DNA from: Sphagnum magellanicum
Taxonomy: Eukaryota > Streptophyta > Sphagnopsida > Sphagnales > Sphagnaceae
Assembly: GCA_021904315.1 (NCBI GenBank)
Contig: CM038924.1
Span: 14,868,026-14,932,025 of the forward strand
Length of the DNA: 64,000 nt
Direction of reading: 5' to 3'
Part shown: positions 37,130-50,500 of the stretch, piece after piece
How the letters are laid out: each line of letters starts with the position of its first letter
Numbering within the stretch: position 1 is the first letter of the stretch
The notes under the pieces: generated by a model
What the model was told of the DNA's origin: nothing
Database searches by the model: none
The model's input: only the letters and a program-made list of their open reading frames with translations
Translations under genes and position numbers: made by a program

Positions 37130-37860
37130 AAAGGGGACATTTACAATGTAACACATGAAATGCATTAGAGCATGATTGACCATAACCATATGAAGAACAC
37201 AACACAAGAACATTAAAACATGGTCAACCATCAACCTCAAAGAACATTAGAACATGATTGACCAACAACACACAATTAAACATGTGAAAGGCATCACAAC
37301 ACGGTTGACCAATAACACATGAAAAACAACATGTGAAAAATATCAAAGCATGGTCGACTAGTAACACATGAGAAGAACACCAAAGCACAATTGACAAACA
37401 TCATATAAAGAACAACACATGAAATCACTAGAGCAAGATTGACTAACAACATGTAAAGAGCATCAAGGCACAATCAAATGGATATGACAAAGTGAGCATA
37501 AAGAAGATTAGATAAATTCAAATGACTATTGCAAAGTGAGCATGAAAAACAACTATGAGCTTTCTTGGCTATGGTACAATAATCAAGTAAAACATTAGTT
37601 GAAAAAATCAAAAAATGGTCAAATGGCTATGGCAAAGTGAGCACAAAGAGCGACACATGAAGATTATCCACATCACTTGAATGGCTATGGTTGTGTGACC
37701 ATGAAACAACACATGAGCTTTCTTGGCTATGGTAGAATGAACACACAAACTTGAATGGCTAGGGTAAAATGAACATGAAGAGCAACACACCACTAACATC
37801 AAAGGTGAAATGGCTATGACAGTGAAAACGCAAGGAACAACACATGGAAAGCACGACCAT
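37130..37860. repeat. Degenerate two-part minisatellite
   Basis: The first half (about 37130-37470) repeats the theme aacattagaacatgattgac plus caacacatgaa at 40-60-base spacing. The second half (about 37480-37860) repeats tggctatggcaaagtgagca plus gaagagcaacacatga. The long minus-strand frame at 37608-37895 is a by-product of this repetition. Confidence 0.75.
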
Positions 37861-39061
37861 GTTCCAAAAGAAAATTGGCTTCCAATGAAACACAACCATC
37901 ATTCCCAAATTTTCAAATGACAATGCTTTTGAGCAAGTTTAGGATTTGGAACATTTGGACACCCATGTTTGTTGATTATTAACCCCTATGTTAAACTAGA
38001 TCTAGGCCATTAGAATAAAATTGAATGTTAAACTTTACATTTGTGTTGGTTTTTATTCTTCATCCAAATTGATCATGTGGTATGTAATGTCATGCTATCA
38101 ACATGGGAGTGTTTGTTTATGGGTGGTAACATTATTAACCACCCATTGATGTGTACGCAATATTTGTTTTCTTTTTTTCAAGATGTGTACCACCCCCCAC
38201 CCCCCCCCCTCCCTATCTTGCTCAATACTTAACCTTGTTGCATGATTCAAACACTACCTGTGTGCGCAAAGCACCTCTACACTTTCTCTTTGGATACCAA
38301 AGGCAAAAAAGCACTAATGTGCAAACCACTTACCCCCATACCTAAGTATTCACACACCAACATCATTTCCTTATCAACAAAACCGACCGTGCCTTGAACA
38401 CTAGTTTAAAAACAAAGAAGGGCTGAATTACAAGTGTCTAATAATTATTAGCAATATCTTTTTAGTTAAAAAGTTGACCATCCGATTGATTTTGTAATTT
38501 ATGGGGACAAATTTGAATCCTTGAATGTCCCAATTGGAAAGGCCAAAATCCATAGGCCCCTTCATAGGTATGGTACTCAATACCTTCATGATACAGTCAC
38601 AAGTGATGGACAACACAATGGATGCAAATAACTTTTCATCCACACAAAAAATGAGATGTAGGTAACATAATATTGGATATGATAGGGGTACGGATATCCA
38701 ATTAGGAAGATACATGTTAGCAAGTTAGGCCTTAAAGCTGATAATTGGACTTGTCTTAGCACAAATACAAGTTCCTTAGTTGCTTCTTCACTAGAATTAG
38801 AGAAGCATTGGTTTCGATTAGTTCAAAAACCTCAAAGGACCAGCAAGTTTCATGAAAGAACCAAAAATAAATGACAATTTTCACTACAATAGAATGTGCA
38901 ATAGAATGTGCTTGTTCTTACATTAGTAGGCCATGGGTCATGACCCACAAAAGCTTATAGTTTCACCTGTCACAATGTAAAATATGTGATGTTTATTGTG
39001 GCATAGGCATGTAATACACTGGGATTCTTAAAGAGAAACTACCTGGTTTTGATATATACAG
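37861..39061. other. Intergenic DNA
   Basis: No gene is recognised. There is a C-rich tract at about 38189-38212. A 95-codon minus-strand open frame at 38428-38715 has no identifiable motif. Confidence 0.5.
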
Positions 39062-39125
39062 GGTTTAGGGTTATAAACCCTAAACCTTAAACCCTAAACC
39101 CATATATATATATATATATATATAT
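39062..39125. repeat. Head-to-head telomere-like repeats next to a (TA)n tract
   Basis: GGTTTAGGGTT (39062-39072) and its exact reverse complement (39076-39086) are separated by three bases. Two more CCCTAAA-type units and a TA tract of about 12 units (39102-39125) follow. Confidence 0.9.
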
Positions 39126-40834
39126 CCACACATGGTTCTCAAATTGAAAAAAAATCCAAATACCCATCCAACAACACTGGTTCAAAGCTGGTGATGGAGT
39201 GTATGCCTTTTTGGTGGTGGGTCTGGCAGGAAGGACATCAAGCTCCAAGCTCCAAGGTTTTGGAAAAGACTTTAGCTCAAAACAAAACAAGTAGCCTACC
39301 AGCATGGATGTCAGCATGAAGAGGTATGGAGGGTGTTTGGTGAAGAGTCTGAAATTTTGTGATGTGTGTTGTTGTTCTTTGCATCTGCAATTTTGTTTAC
39401 AAGGAATGCCCTGCATGCAAAGTATTAAGTCTGAAATGCAAAGCCCATAGGGACCATCACCTGATACTTACACCAGACTTACATCACCAAATATCAAGGC
39501 CCCATTATCTCTGACTAGAAGAGACTCAGGATATGCTGGTGGACAAAAAAGTCTCTTTATCTCTGCACAATTCCATGTGTTTTTTTTGCTCCACCAGCTA
39601 TGCAAAACTCCAACACCCAGCAGTCCAATTTGTCAAAGAAATTTAGACATTTTATTTTCATTCATGACATTATTGACCTGGAACACAAATTATTACCATA
39701 TGCTCTTGGAACTCCTTTAGGTTTTACTACCATTTGCCATTATAAAAAGTGCATTATATATATATATATATATATATAACACTATTGATTGAATTGATTA
39801 TATATATTTTTATTAATGTTTGTGATAGGATGTTTGAAATGACAATTGCTCTACTATTAATTGTCTTTCATCACTTTTGAAATGTGCTATATTTGTGTAA
39901 ATATTTTTTAATCTTACATTTACGCACATTTAAATAATCAAGCTAGACAAATTAACACTTGCTGCCATTTTTGCTCTGATGTTCAAGCCTAAGAAAAGGA
40001 TCCTCATCATAAAATATAATCCTAACCAGCTCCAAACAGTGGGTGGCAATCTTTGTTACCTTTCAAATTTTATTTGAAAAAAAAAAATGAGGAGAAAAAA
40101 AATAATGGCTTATTTCAGTGTAAAATGTGTTTGTTGAGCAAAACATTCACAATTTTTGCAAAGTCAAAAGAATGGAGGGAAAAAAAAAAAAAAAGGCTCT
40201 GACAAGCAACCAGAAATACTTAATATCACCTCTCATTTCTGTTGGGCAACATGAAAGTGTTTCTTATGCCCAAGACTTGTGTGGAAGGGTCAAGACAGCA
40301 TCTGTGAATTCAGGGGCATGACCAAGTGCAGTTTTGGGGCTTCCAGTGTGTGTGACTCAACAACACTAACAACTTGAGAACAATTGAACAAAGAGGACAC
40401 ACACCCATCATAGAGCATCCTCCCCAAGAACTAACTATATGGAGGAAGGTGAGTAGGTTTGATTTGTGGTACAAGATATCAAGTAGGGTGTGTGATTGAT
40501 TAGTCAGTCCATATCTCTGGAGCAAATTTGTAGGCATAATAATGGGCATCTGCATGCCCCAAAAAATTACACACCAGAAACTGGCAGATTAAAAAAACAC
40601 TGCAAAAGTAATTCACAAGTCTGCAAGTAAAGGCAGAACATTTGGTATATATATTTAGAGCCTGTTTACATGGTTCAATGATCAAGCTTTTCATGTGTAA
40701 GGTTAAAAGCATGCAGGTGAAGGCATTGCCGAAGCAAGGGCCTGTGTGAGGCAGCAGCAGCAGTTGAGCACTTGCCTGCAATGCTTTTACTGAGTGTAAA
40801 GAGCTACCTTGCATTTTGTTTTTAAATTGTTTTC
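39126..40834. other. Intergenic DNA
   Basis: No gene is recognised. A TA microsatellite lies at 39754-39778, and an A run at about 40180. Short open frames lack motifs. Confidence 0.5.
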
Positions 40835-40870
40835 TTTTGATACCCGGTATATACCCGCTGGGTATCAAAA
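40835..40870. repeat. Perfect 11-bp hairpin followed by a G run
   Basis: TTTTGATACCC (40835-40845) and GGGTATCAAAA (40860-40870) pair exactly around a 14-base loop that itself contains gtatataccc. A 10-base G run follows immediately. Confidence 0.85.
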
Positions 40871-41179
40871 GGGGGGGGGGAGGGAACAAGGCTGGGCTTT
40901 TTATGCAAACGGTAATGCCTGTAAGAGACAAAAGTAGATAAGTTTAGGATTGGAAGGTCACAAGGTCAGCAGAGGAAAGTAGATAAGTTTAGGATTTCTT
41001 CCTATATTTTGGCAACATGTTCAATACCTATTGTCTTCTAAATATGGCAACATCAGAATTGTTTTGCCTCATAAATGTGGCAACTTGGGGTCCCCAGAAA
41101 AAAAAGGTCCTTTATATCATTAGCACCTCCACTTTTTGTGTTTTGTTTTTAGCCAAAAACAAAAACCACTGACTGTGTG
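40871..41179. other. Intergenic DNA
   Basis: The phrase agtagataagtttaggatt occurs twice (about 40933 and 40979), a local duplication of 46 bases. Nothing else is recognised. Confidence 0.6.
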
Positions 41180-42600
41180 TGAGGTGTGAACTAGTGTGAG
41201 TTCAGTTTTTGGGAAAAGTTCAATAGAACATTTCCTATTTGATGAACTGTTGCTGGCTGTGAACTTGCCCCTTAGTCTGGGTATAAAGGCAGAAGACGAA
41301 GAATATCTCACTACAGCCTGTTTCATACAGCTGACTCAATGACCGAGGTTTTATGTTTTTTTTTGTTGGCACTATAGAAAGCACCATGAAATTTTCATTT
41401 GGTCCCACACTTATGCCGAGTGTTCACACAAAGTGTTTACTATCTGTGAACACAAGGCGCTAAATACTCCATAACGAGCTCTGTCCAGCCGTCAGTGAGT
41501 ATGTGAACACTTTGAGTTCATTTTTAAAGAACTTCATGGATCATTTCCTATTTTAAAACGTTGCTGATTTGAACTTTGAACTTGGCCCTTAAGTCTCGGA
41601 TGTAATGGCAGAAGATTGGTGAAATCTGTTTTAGACGGCCGAAGGAATTCAATGATCCAACTTTTTCTGCTTTTGTTGGCTCTGCTCTAGGTGAGAAAAT
41701 ACTCCAAACGAAGGAACTATGTAGTTTTCATGAATTCAATGATCCACGTTTTTCTGCTTTTGTTGGCTCTGCTTTAGGTGAGAAAATACTCCAAACGAAG
41801 GAACTATGTAGTTTTCATTCGGTCCCACATTTGGAAGAAATCATGTACCTCATTTTCATTTGGTCTCACATTAGAAGAAAAGAAAAGAACGAATGTTTAC
41901 CCTGTTGTCATTAAGGTTTTAGAAGCACCCAAAATCATCACAATAGGCAGTTTGGCAGGAACCTGCTTTGTTCTTATTTTGCACTGGCTTTTTTGAAAAA
42001 TACAAGAGGATTTTGAACTTACACCAAAGTGAAATTATGAATTTTGAACTTTTGGAGAATTAGTTTGTGAATGGTGAGTTCATATTTGTTGGGTTGGGGG
42101 GCGAGACTTCATGGAACATTTCTTATTTTGGCAAGAATTACTTTGTTCTTATGTTGCACTTATTTTTTTGGGAAAAAAACAAGAGAATTTTGAATTTACA
42201 CCAAAGTGAATTTTGGACTTTTGTAAAATCAATTTGTGAACTATGAGTTCATTTTTTTGGGGGAGAAACTTCATGAAACATTTCCTATTTTAAACTATTG
42301 CTGGTTTGAAGTTGCTCACCCATAGGGATGTGCCATGAAAAGAGCCAACGGGTTGTTTGAAAACTAACTTACAAGAAGACAAAATGATCCCAAAATCAAG
42401 TGAAATTGGGAATTTTGAACTTTTGTGGAATTTGTTTGTGAACTAGACCTATGAGTTAATAATGTATTGTGAGTGGGGGAACGGTTTTTCATGGAACAGT
42501 TTTTTCTATATTTAACTGTTGCTTGGTTTCAAGTTGCTTGCTTGGTTTCAAGTTGCCCATAATAATAAGGGTGTGTGTGCTCTGGTGCTGCCACAGAGAG
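41180..42600. repeat. Nested tandem duplications
   Basis: A unit of about 319 bp is repeated (ggcagaaga at 41288 and 41607, with matching flanks gaacatttcctattt and gatcatttcctatttt). Inside the second copy an 87-bp segment starting GAATTCAATGATCCA is duplicated head to tail (41645-41731 and 41732-41818, near-identical). Further diverged copies of the tcatggaacatttcctattt and gtgaactatgagttcat themes continue to about 42560. Confidence 0.8.
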
Positions 42601-43236
42601 GCAATGGGTGGGTTGTTTTGAGAATTTAGTTATTAATTACAAGAAGACAAACCAAACAAAATTCCTGTCAAAGTTTGGCACTTAGCTTAGGCTTCAGAAA
42701 TCCACACACCCTAAGGCCTAAAACTCCTGACACACAAAATTAAGAAATTGCTTTTGTCCTGACACCCAAATCCATCTCCCTGTTCATTATGATGAAGGAA
42801 GGAGGGAGGGAGGGAGGGAGGAAGGGAGGGAAGAAGGGGAGGTGATTGGAGTGTTTTTAGTGAGTTCATCATGGAACAGATCTCTGGCAACTAAATTACA
42901 AAAGGGGGAAGGAGTGGCCTTCAAAAACTCTCCAGAGTCTAGACTCCAGAAAGACTCTCCAGCTGCAATGAAAATGTTTTGGCTGGTCAAATAGAACAGT
43001 ACATACATTTAGGGTTTTAGGGTTTATGGTGACATTCAGAGTGTGTGTGTGTCCCTTCTTTTGAATCAGCTCCTCAGTCCTCACTCACCTCCTCCTCCCT
43101 CTTCCTTCTTTCCCACCCCCCCCTCCTATTAAAACCCCATTTCATTAACTCCCCAGTTTTCAAAGCTGGAGTTTCAGTACAACTCTTTTGATTCTCAATG
43201 AGTGCACATCTACCTACTTTTGTACACCTCACACTA
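42601..43236. other. Intergenic DNA with a (GGAG)n-like purine tract
   Basis: A purine-only GGA/GGGA tract lies at 42794-42838, and a short telomere-like phrase (tttagggttttagggttta) at about 43008. No gene is recognised. Confidence 0.6.
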
Positions 43237-43293
43237 AGTAGGCAGGTAAGTAGGTAGGTAGGAAGGTAGGTAGGTAGGTAGGTAGGTAGGTAG
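43237..43293. repeat. (TAGG)n microsatellite
   Basis: About 13 TAGG-type units with a few substitutions. Confidence 0.9.
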
Positions 43294-43719
43294 AGGGTAC
43301 TAGGGTTGTAGTGCAAAGAATTCATGCAGTGAAACTGTTGTGATCTTTTGCCAACCTTTTGCATTTAATGTGAACAAAAGATTTTAGTCAAATGATGAAT
43401 ATCAGATTCTATTTTTCTGTGCATTTATTAGGCCTGTGTTTGTTAGTCAAAATGGGACGAAATCAGGCTATATGTACCGGTGTTGGGCGGTTCTCATCAT
43501 GAGGGGAATATACCCTCAGGATATCAGTCCCTCCACTCGCTCTCCGGTCCTCAATGTGATTTGTTCAAAGAACCGGAACCGGAACCCTTCTTTAAAAACT
43601 CAAATAACTAGTATGTAGTATGATGGATTTGACTCAAAGAGTCCTTATTATTATTACTTCCCAAAATTTGGGTTTGGAGAAATTTTAACTAAAATTTTTA
43701 GTGTTTTTTTTTTTAGTGT

Positions 43720-44220
43720 TTTTTGTTTGTAGCCAAAGTGGCTATCATTCGTTCTTAAGAACATTTAGCCAAATCTGGCTATCAACTAAATATGAAGTAC
43801 ACATTTTAATCATTTTCTATATTTTTTGCTACACACTGAAGATCACATATAGAAACCTGAAGATTTTTATTATTTTCCCCCTAACTTTTGGCAATTGAAA
43901 ACCTCCAAAATCACTTACTACTCTTATTATTGAAATTCTGGATTTCAAAACCTAGAAAAATCACTTGGCATTTTTCATCTGAAATTTCTCCTTCTCGGAG
44001 AAACTTCACCAGTAAAAGAAAGGCTGAATAACACCCATATCATTCATATATGTTATTTTTTTAGTCAATTTTATGATATAGCCAAAGTGGTGATCATCTA
44101 TAGGAAAAATATAGCCAAAATTGGCTATATATGATATGGAAGTAAAAAAGACTTAAGCATCCATCTATATGTGTAGCTACCTTCAAGAACCAAATATAGA
44201 AATTTGGTGAATTTGTTTCT
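43720..44220. repeat. Dispersed 'tagccaaa...ggct' repeat, two copies
   Basis: Copies at about 43728-43860 and 44078-44215 share, in order, tagccaaagtgg, tagccaaa(a/t)ctggcta, a variable AT-rich part, an attttttgctac-like or gtgtagctac-like phrase, and atatagaaa. Related copies lie near 33350, 56143-56325 and 56430-56480. The short inverted words (agccaaa and ttggct) give each copy local dyad symmetry. Confidence 0.7.
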
Positions 44221-44322
44221 TCTTTCAAAATGTAATTCTTCTGGATTGAAATACCCAACAATCACTTCATTTTTTTAACCCCACTCCTTTCCCAATAAAG
44301 CGTCTATCAGATAGGTGCACAC

Positions 44323-44515
44323 TACCATAGTACCTTGGCAGTTTCAACACAAATTATATATTATTTTTAGAAATGCTGGAATTTTCACAAATTATTTTCT
44401 CAAAAAATTAGTTTTATCAAGGAAAAATGAAAAATATTTTGAAATATTCTAAATATTATTATTATTTTCAAAATGGATTTCTCAAAATTAATTAATTATT
44501 TGATAGGCATTTACT
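44323..44515. repeat. Dispersed repeat of about 200 bp, copy 1
   Basis: It starts accatagtaccttggcagtt and ends attaattatttgataggcat. A homologous copy lies at about 61708-61910 (accatagtacctgggccagt, then attaattatttgacaaacac). Confidence 0.75.
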
Positions 44516-47500
44516 GAAGCTGCCCCTGTACTACTATATATCCCCACCCCCCCCCACAATTCATACCCCTGTCATTAGCCTAAGCCAAAAAAGGTGATGG
44601 ACTCCAATTAATTTTTTTTTCAAAATTAAAAAACTTGCACCGCCTTCCTCCTGACCCAGTGCCAAGAAATGATATAAGAACAATTTTTTTAAAAATAAAA
44701 TAATATAATATACAATTACTACAAGCACAAACATCCTTGATGGATGTTGTGGACTGAATGGAAAGTCCTCCTAATTGTGGGCTCCAGTTCAAAAATCAGG
44801 CAAAATCTGTGAAAGAAAGTGTGGACTCTGTGAAAATGGTTTTTATTAGTCCTTGGCATTGGCACCCTTTTTTCCACTGGCAAAAAATATTTTGCCAAAA
44901 AAGGAAATTTCTAAACTAAAAAAAATAATTTTATTTTTATTTTTGAAAATTTTAATTTCCAGAATTTGAATTTAAAAAAAAGAAACCCTAGGTCTCCTTG
45001 GTGATTGACATGACCTTCAACTCCTCCTCCCCCCCCCAACCCTACTACCTACTCAATCCCTGGATCAAAGCATGTGCCACCCAGCACAAAAGTAGGAAGG
45101 GGCTTCACTTAGTGATCATGGAGGGCCACTACTTAAAGAATCCTCTGTTTTCTCGTTGGGTGAGTTCAGTACGTGTATTTAGGGCCATCAAATTGTTAAT
45201 TTAGGGTTGTGCCATGGGCCCATGGCCAGCAACACTTGCCTTTTTCATTGCAAAATCTCTGAAAACTGACTGATGACTCTCCCTGGGTTGGTTGAGATGG
45301 AAAGTATTTTTAAAATAAAAAATTAAAACTACATTTAAAGGTTTAATAATGCAAAAAATTCAATAAAAATGATTTAAAATGTTATAAAAATATTATAAAT
45401 TTATGTTTGGAAAAAAAAAAAATTTAAGGGAGAGGGGGAGAAGCAGGAGAGAAAATGTTGGTAAGTGGTGGAAATACTAAATAAATTGTTATGTACTATA
45501 ATGATGCTGCACAACAGCCCCCAATTTATTTATTCATTCATTCTAGCTTTACTTACTTACACCTTATTTGACTGGTTCCAACAGGAGACAACCAGCTTTT
45601 TTTAATGAAAGAAATGGAGTGTGGTGGGTGGATGGCTGGGTGGATGGCTGGGTGGCTGGCTCAGGCTGGCTAGCTAGCTAGCTATGGTGGCAGTGGTAAC
45701 AAGGCCAATTCCAAAAGCTCCTCCAGAAAACAAGGCATGTGGGAGGAGGAGGAAGAGGAGGGGGAAGAGGGATAGGCCACCAACAACCCCACCAATTTAC
45801 ACCACCTTCCCCCCTGCAGCTGCCCTTTAGCTCTCCACACATGCCAATGGACACATGGAGTAAAGCTTGAGGGATGGGCTTTACAGGAATAAGGGCCCCG
45901 CGAGGCAGAGAGCTGAGCATGGGCCTGATTCTCGTAAACCAAGCTAGCCCAGCCCCCGGGGCTTTACACAGTCTAAAAATTGCACACGTTTCTGTTTTGG
46001 GGGGAGGGGGAATTTCCAGTGATAACCGGAGGATATCTAACAGGTATCGCAGAGAAACCGAACCGCAGGTTCTTGAAAACCATAATGCCTGCCTGCCTGC
46101 AGAGAGGTATGCAATTACATTTTTGAGAAACTTGCCAGCGTATGTGGTATTATTACGCGCGGTGAGGTTATCATGTGCAACAATACCATAGAAAATGGCA
46201 GAGGTTTTTACTTTGACTTTCATTTGCTTGTTTTGTTTTGTTGGTTTTGGATTGCAGAGCTTAATTCCTTGCCTTTTTTTTCACTTATGATGCATTCAAG
46301 TTTGTTTGTTTGTTTTTTTTTCCCCCCAATCAATAACTTAAGTCCAGGTGGAGAGGGAAGGGGGGTTGGTTTGTTGGGTGAGTTGGTAATGATCATCCAG
46401 CCCTTTCACAGTTGCCCCATTCCTTTTGTCTCTCTCTTATGGCAACTGGGGCAACAAATTGACGAAGCCAGCATTCAAATCCTCCATCCTTCATTCTCTA
46501 GTGTTGCTCTTATTAATAACATTCATTTCCATGGTGGGCGGGTATCACACCTGGACCTCACACCCCCTTTTCAATCCCATCCGGTTATCATTCCTGATAC
46601 ACACACACACGCAAACACATATGTTCTCAAACATTTCAAAAGAGTCGAATATGAATGCAGGAAACCATGGGTTCCTTCCTGGTTCTGATGACGGGTAGTT
46701 GAGGGTTTTCAAAACTTGAACTCTCGGTTATTAACAAAATCAAATACCCACCCAATACTTCCTTATTTTTCATGGAGAGTGGCCATGCATGCATGGGGGT
46801 AGTATAGCTTAATTGGATTCAGCTCAAGGAGAAAAGATAGTTCCTGGTTGCATGTTGCTCTTAACACCTAATGAGAACCAGGGATTTTTTCTTTTTTTTT
46901 TTCTTTTTTTTTTCAATATTGTGGTTTCCAAAAAAATTTCAATTTACATCCCAAAAAATTCAAAAATTCATTGTCTCCACAGTATGAATATTTTCCCTGG
47001 AAAAAAAAAACCCTCTGATGAGAACCTTAAGTTCCTTACATTTCTAGGACATAATTACTCATGTTCAGCTGCTATTATAACACCACCCATAATTCTCCAA
47101 TTGTTAAAAAATTGCTCACTCACATCATGGCTGGCTGGCTTGTTGGCTATAGTGAGAAAAAAGGGGAGTCGCACTTGATGGATCTGACTACTACACGGCC
47201 CTGACAACACGTGAATTCTGTAGTCCCGTTCACTCACGCCGTGTAGGTGAATGCCAAGCATGATGCCCTGCCCTTCATGAAGTCACCACAAGCTGGTGAA
47301 CATTCTAATAAGTTGTTGTGATCGGGAAGGACTCTCGTCGTGAGTAAGTACTTTTACTTTCATATGGAGCTTGAGAATGGAAGGCAATGTGTGACGGCTA
47401 CCCTCACATGTGGAAGCAAATAAATTGTGACGGCCATAATGGAGGCATAGTATACATATATACACTAATTCATTTCTGAACAACCTTTGGAGTTTTTCAT

Positions 47501-50500
47501 GATATGACTAAGGCCCTACGAGTGATCAGTTAGTTAGTTAGTTAGTTAGTTACCCTTGATCAGCTGCTTTGTTTGAGCCCATAAGTGAGTCTCCAATTAT
47601 AGTTGGGGTTAACAATAACTGTCCCACTACCTATGATGATTTATTCACAAGCTCTTTAACCATGGAAGTTAACCTAAGTGATGTGGGGGAAGGGAGCCTT
47701 TGAATTTAACCCTCTTTCAATGGCAATAAGTGAATCAAATCCTGCCAACAAAAGAAATGTTAATGTGCTTCGGGGTGATGTAAGATCACCAATGTTGCTT
47801 ACATCATGGAAATGTCTTAAATGTAATTAACAACACACACATTCTTGTTGGAGACAAGGAAAGAACTCGGTGGCCAAATTTCATAATGTAATAAAAGTCC
47901 TCTCCCCTTTATTATTATTATTACCTGTGTAATAAGTAGGACTCACCACCCACAGCAACCAAGGTTAGTTGATGGTTGCTGGCTGGTTGGATGGCAGGCA
48001 AGAGATACTATTTAAGTAAAGTGTCCTTGATGTTCTCCACAATCAAAGCACCACACCCAATCCATAAAATCCATGAAAATGGAGCCCTCATCAAATGCTT
48101 TGGGGTGGGGTGGGATTTGGGGGGGGGGGTGTGTTTAAGCTAGGTACCTAGTAGTACCACCCACACAAGCGCCAAATACACAAGTCCCATACAACCCATA
48201 ACATGCTACACCGTTCCCCATCAATGCCCCCAAAATCAATAAGGAGTGTAATCAAAGTACTACTATAGAAGAGGAAGAAGAAGTGGTGGTGGTGGTGGTG
48301 GGAGGATGTACAGGTATACTGCATTTCCATGTTCCAGTAGAAATCAGAGCTAACCTAATAAGTACAAAACCTGCCAACATTGTGGAGAATGTGAAGGAGG
48401 AAATCACCATTTTTTGCTCTGGGGGATTTAGGGTTTAGGGTTTAGATGAACTTTCAAGAAATAAGAAAAAGAAAGGGTGTAAGGTAAAGTGCAAGGGTGA
48501 AAGACATGATTCCTGAAATAAGGGCTGTAGGATGAGGTAGTCAAGTCCAACCCTACATTTTGGGAATGTCCCTAGCCCATGGGCTTTACCCATGGTAGTG
48601 GACGAGGTGTAAGAGAGGAGGTTTCTTAGACTTACACGTTAAAGAGTGAGAGAAGTCTTATACCTATAAGTAGGCATAAGATCCCTCCTCTTTTTTCTAG
48701 GAGGGATATTTTTGGATGTAAGGTGGCCTCCAAATACTCTCAGGAAATTTTTCTGTGAGTACTTTACAGGCCCCTAATTAGTGGGCAAACTATTCCATGT
48801 TCACACCTGTCGGAAACTGGGATCAACTTCGACAAGAACAGAGTCTTGCAAATCGTGCTCCAACAACAATTGTTTTAAGTAGCTGCCAAAAAGAGTGGTT
48901 CAAAACAGAGTATCAGTTTGAATCGTGGTGCAAATCTTCTTCAACTTGTTTGGATAATCCTTTTGATCAATCAATGTGCCACTCGGTGTACTGAATGACA
49001 CACCATCAGTTACCCAAGTAAGTCATATGGTGCCTTTATCGATCCATGTCAACTTAATGGTTGGTTGGTTCTACAACAAGATTACATCCGCAAACCCCAT
49101 GTCTATATTATTTAACTACATTGCTCCTGATGCATCCAAGATTTGTTGTATCTAGGGACCAAAGCAACATGTCTCTTTTAGGTGGGGTTGGTTGGTTCAG
49201 GTTGGTTGTGACCCTACAATACATATATATGTATATATATTACCTGCATTGGTTTGTGCAAAAATTGAAGGAGATTACAAGAGTACACACAAGACATATA
49301 TATATATATATATACAATTTATTTACTTGTTTCATTGTTGTTCACCCATTCAAGTATATTTTGTCAATATATTGATCAATGTACATATTAGGTTAGGTTA
49401 GGCTAGTTCGATTTGAACAGGTTGTTGGTGAGGACAATTGCATGTAATGTGCAACAGTTGGGCGATTTAACAGCCCCCACTAACTCATACGGCTCACGGC
49501 AAATTGTGGGTACATATGAAAGGCATACTTGAATGTAAACTATTGGATGGATTTGTACCCAATGCGGGGAAATGATATTCAACAGACTCCCTTCCAAAAA
49601 CAACATAAATGTTGTTTTTCAGTTACAAGAGAAATACAGCAGTAGAGAGTGCAATTTTGTGTCCTTGGCATCCTCCTCTTCAGTACCCTGAACTAACAAG
49701 GTCATGAAACTCAGTGGCTTCTCACACAGTACCTATTCCAAACTGTTGTCTGTTGCAGATGTTAAACAAAGCTGGCTGTAACTTGTGAGTGGCAGTATGG
49801 TGATTGACACTACTAAATACCCGGCCATTCATGAAAAGTGGTCAGTTTGCTGGCATGAGAAAGAACCATTTTTTGTACTTGTGAATTTGGGTTAAATGGA
49901 TTTTAGGGTTTAGTTGTGGGTTTGGGCTGAAAACCAAAAGAAAAAAGATAAACAATGAAACATACCAAATTCCTTTCATGTTACAATTGCCAGTTGTTGT
50001 GGTGTTTGGGCTAACTTAGATAGTTTTAGAAGGTTCTGTTCAAACTTATTGCTTCTGGTTTACGACTTACTACCTACATACATACATACTTGGGGGCCTG
50101 GGGCTGTATAAAAATCCATTAATTATGTAGCTAATTTATGTCAACATATCTAGCTCTAATGATTAAGTCACCTAATTAAGACAAAGCAATGGTTAAATTG
50201 GCAACATGGGCCTAAACACAAATTGTAACTTAAAACGGGAGAACCATAACTTACTTGGGTGGTCCTTGAGTAAGACAATTTATTGTACTGATTTATATGA
50301 GGTTGGTTGAGAGCTCTTGTTGTAGGAGGCATTCCTAAGATCCACCCCAAACAGGCAATATTGTGCACATGGAGTATTACTCACTAATGTAAACTCACTT
50401 GATGAGCCTTAAGTCTTGGCCCAAATGCTCTCATTCAGGTTTGCGGGTGGTAGATTATGTCATTCTCTTGATCACATGATATCATCTTACAGCTATGTCC

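Noticed and set aside
37608-37895. 95-codon minus-strand open frame
   Set aside because: It is produced by the degenerate minisatellite, not by coding selection.
40500-40931. 143-codon minus-strand open frame
   Set aside because: It has no recognisable domain and includes the hairpin and G-run region.
45678-46223. 181-codon minus-strand open frame
   Set aside because: It is low-complexity Pro- and Trp-rich at the C-terminal end, overlaps long frames on the other strand, lies in a GC-richer patch where long frames arise by chance, and shows no domain.
46173-46688. 171-codon plus-strand open frame
   Set aside because: It is built from T-rich and Phe/Leu-rich low-complexity sequence with no motif and overlaps other frames of equal quality.
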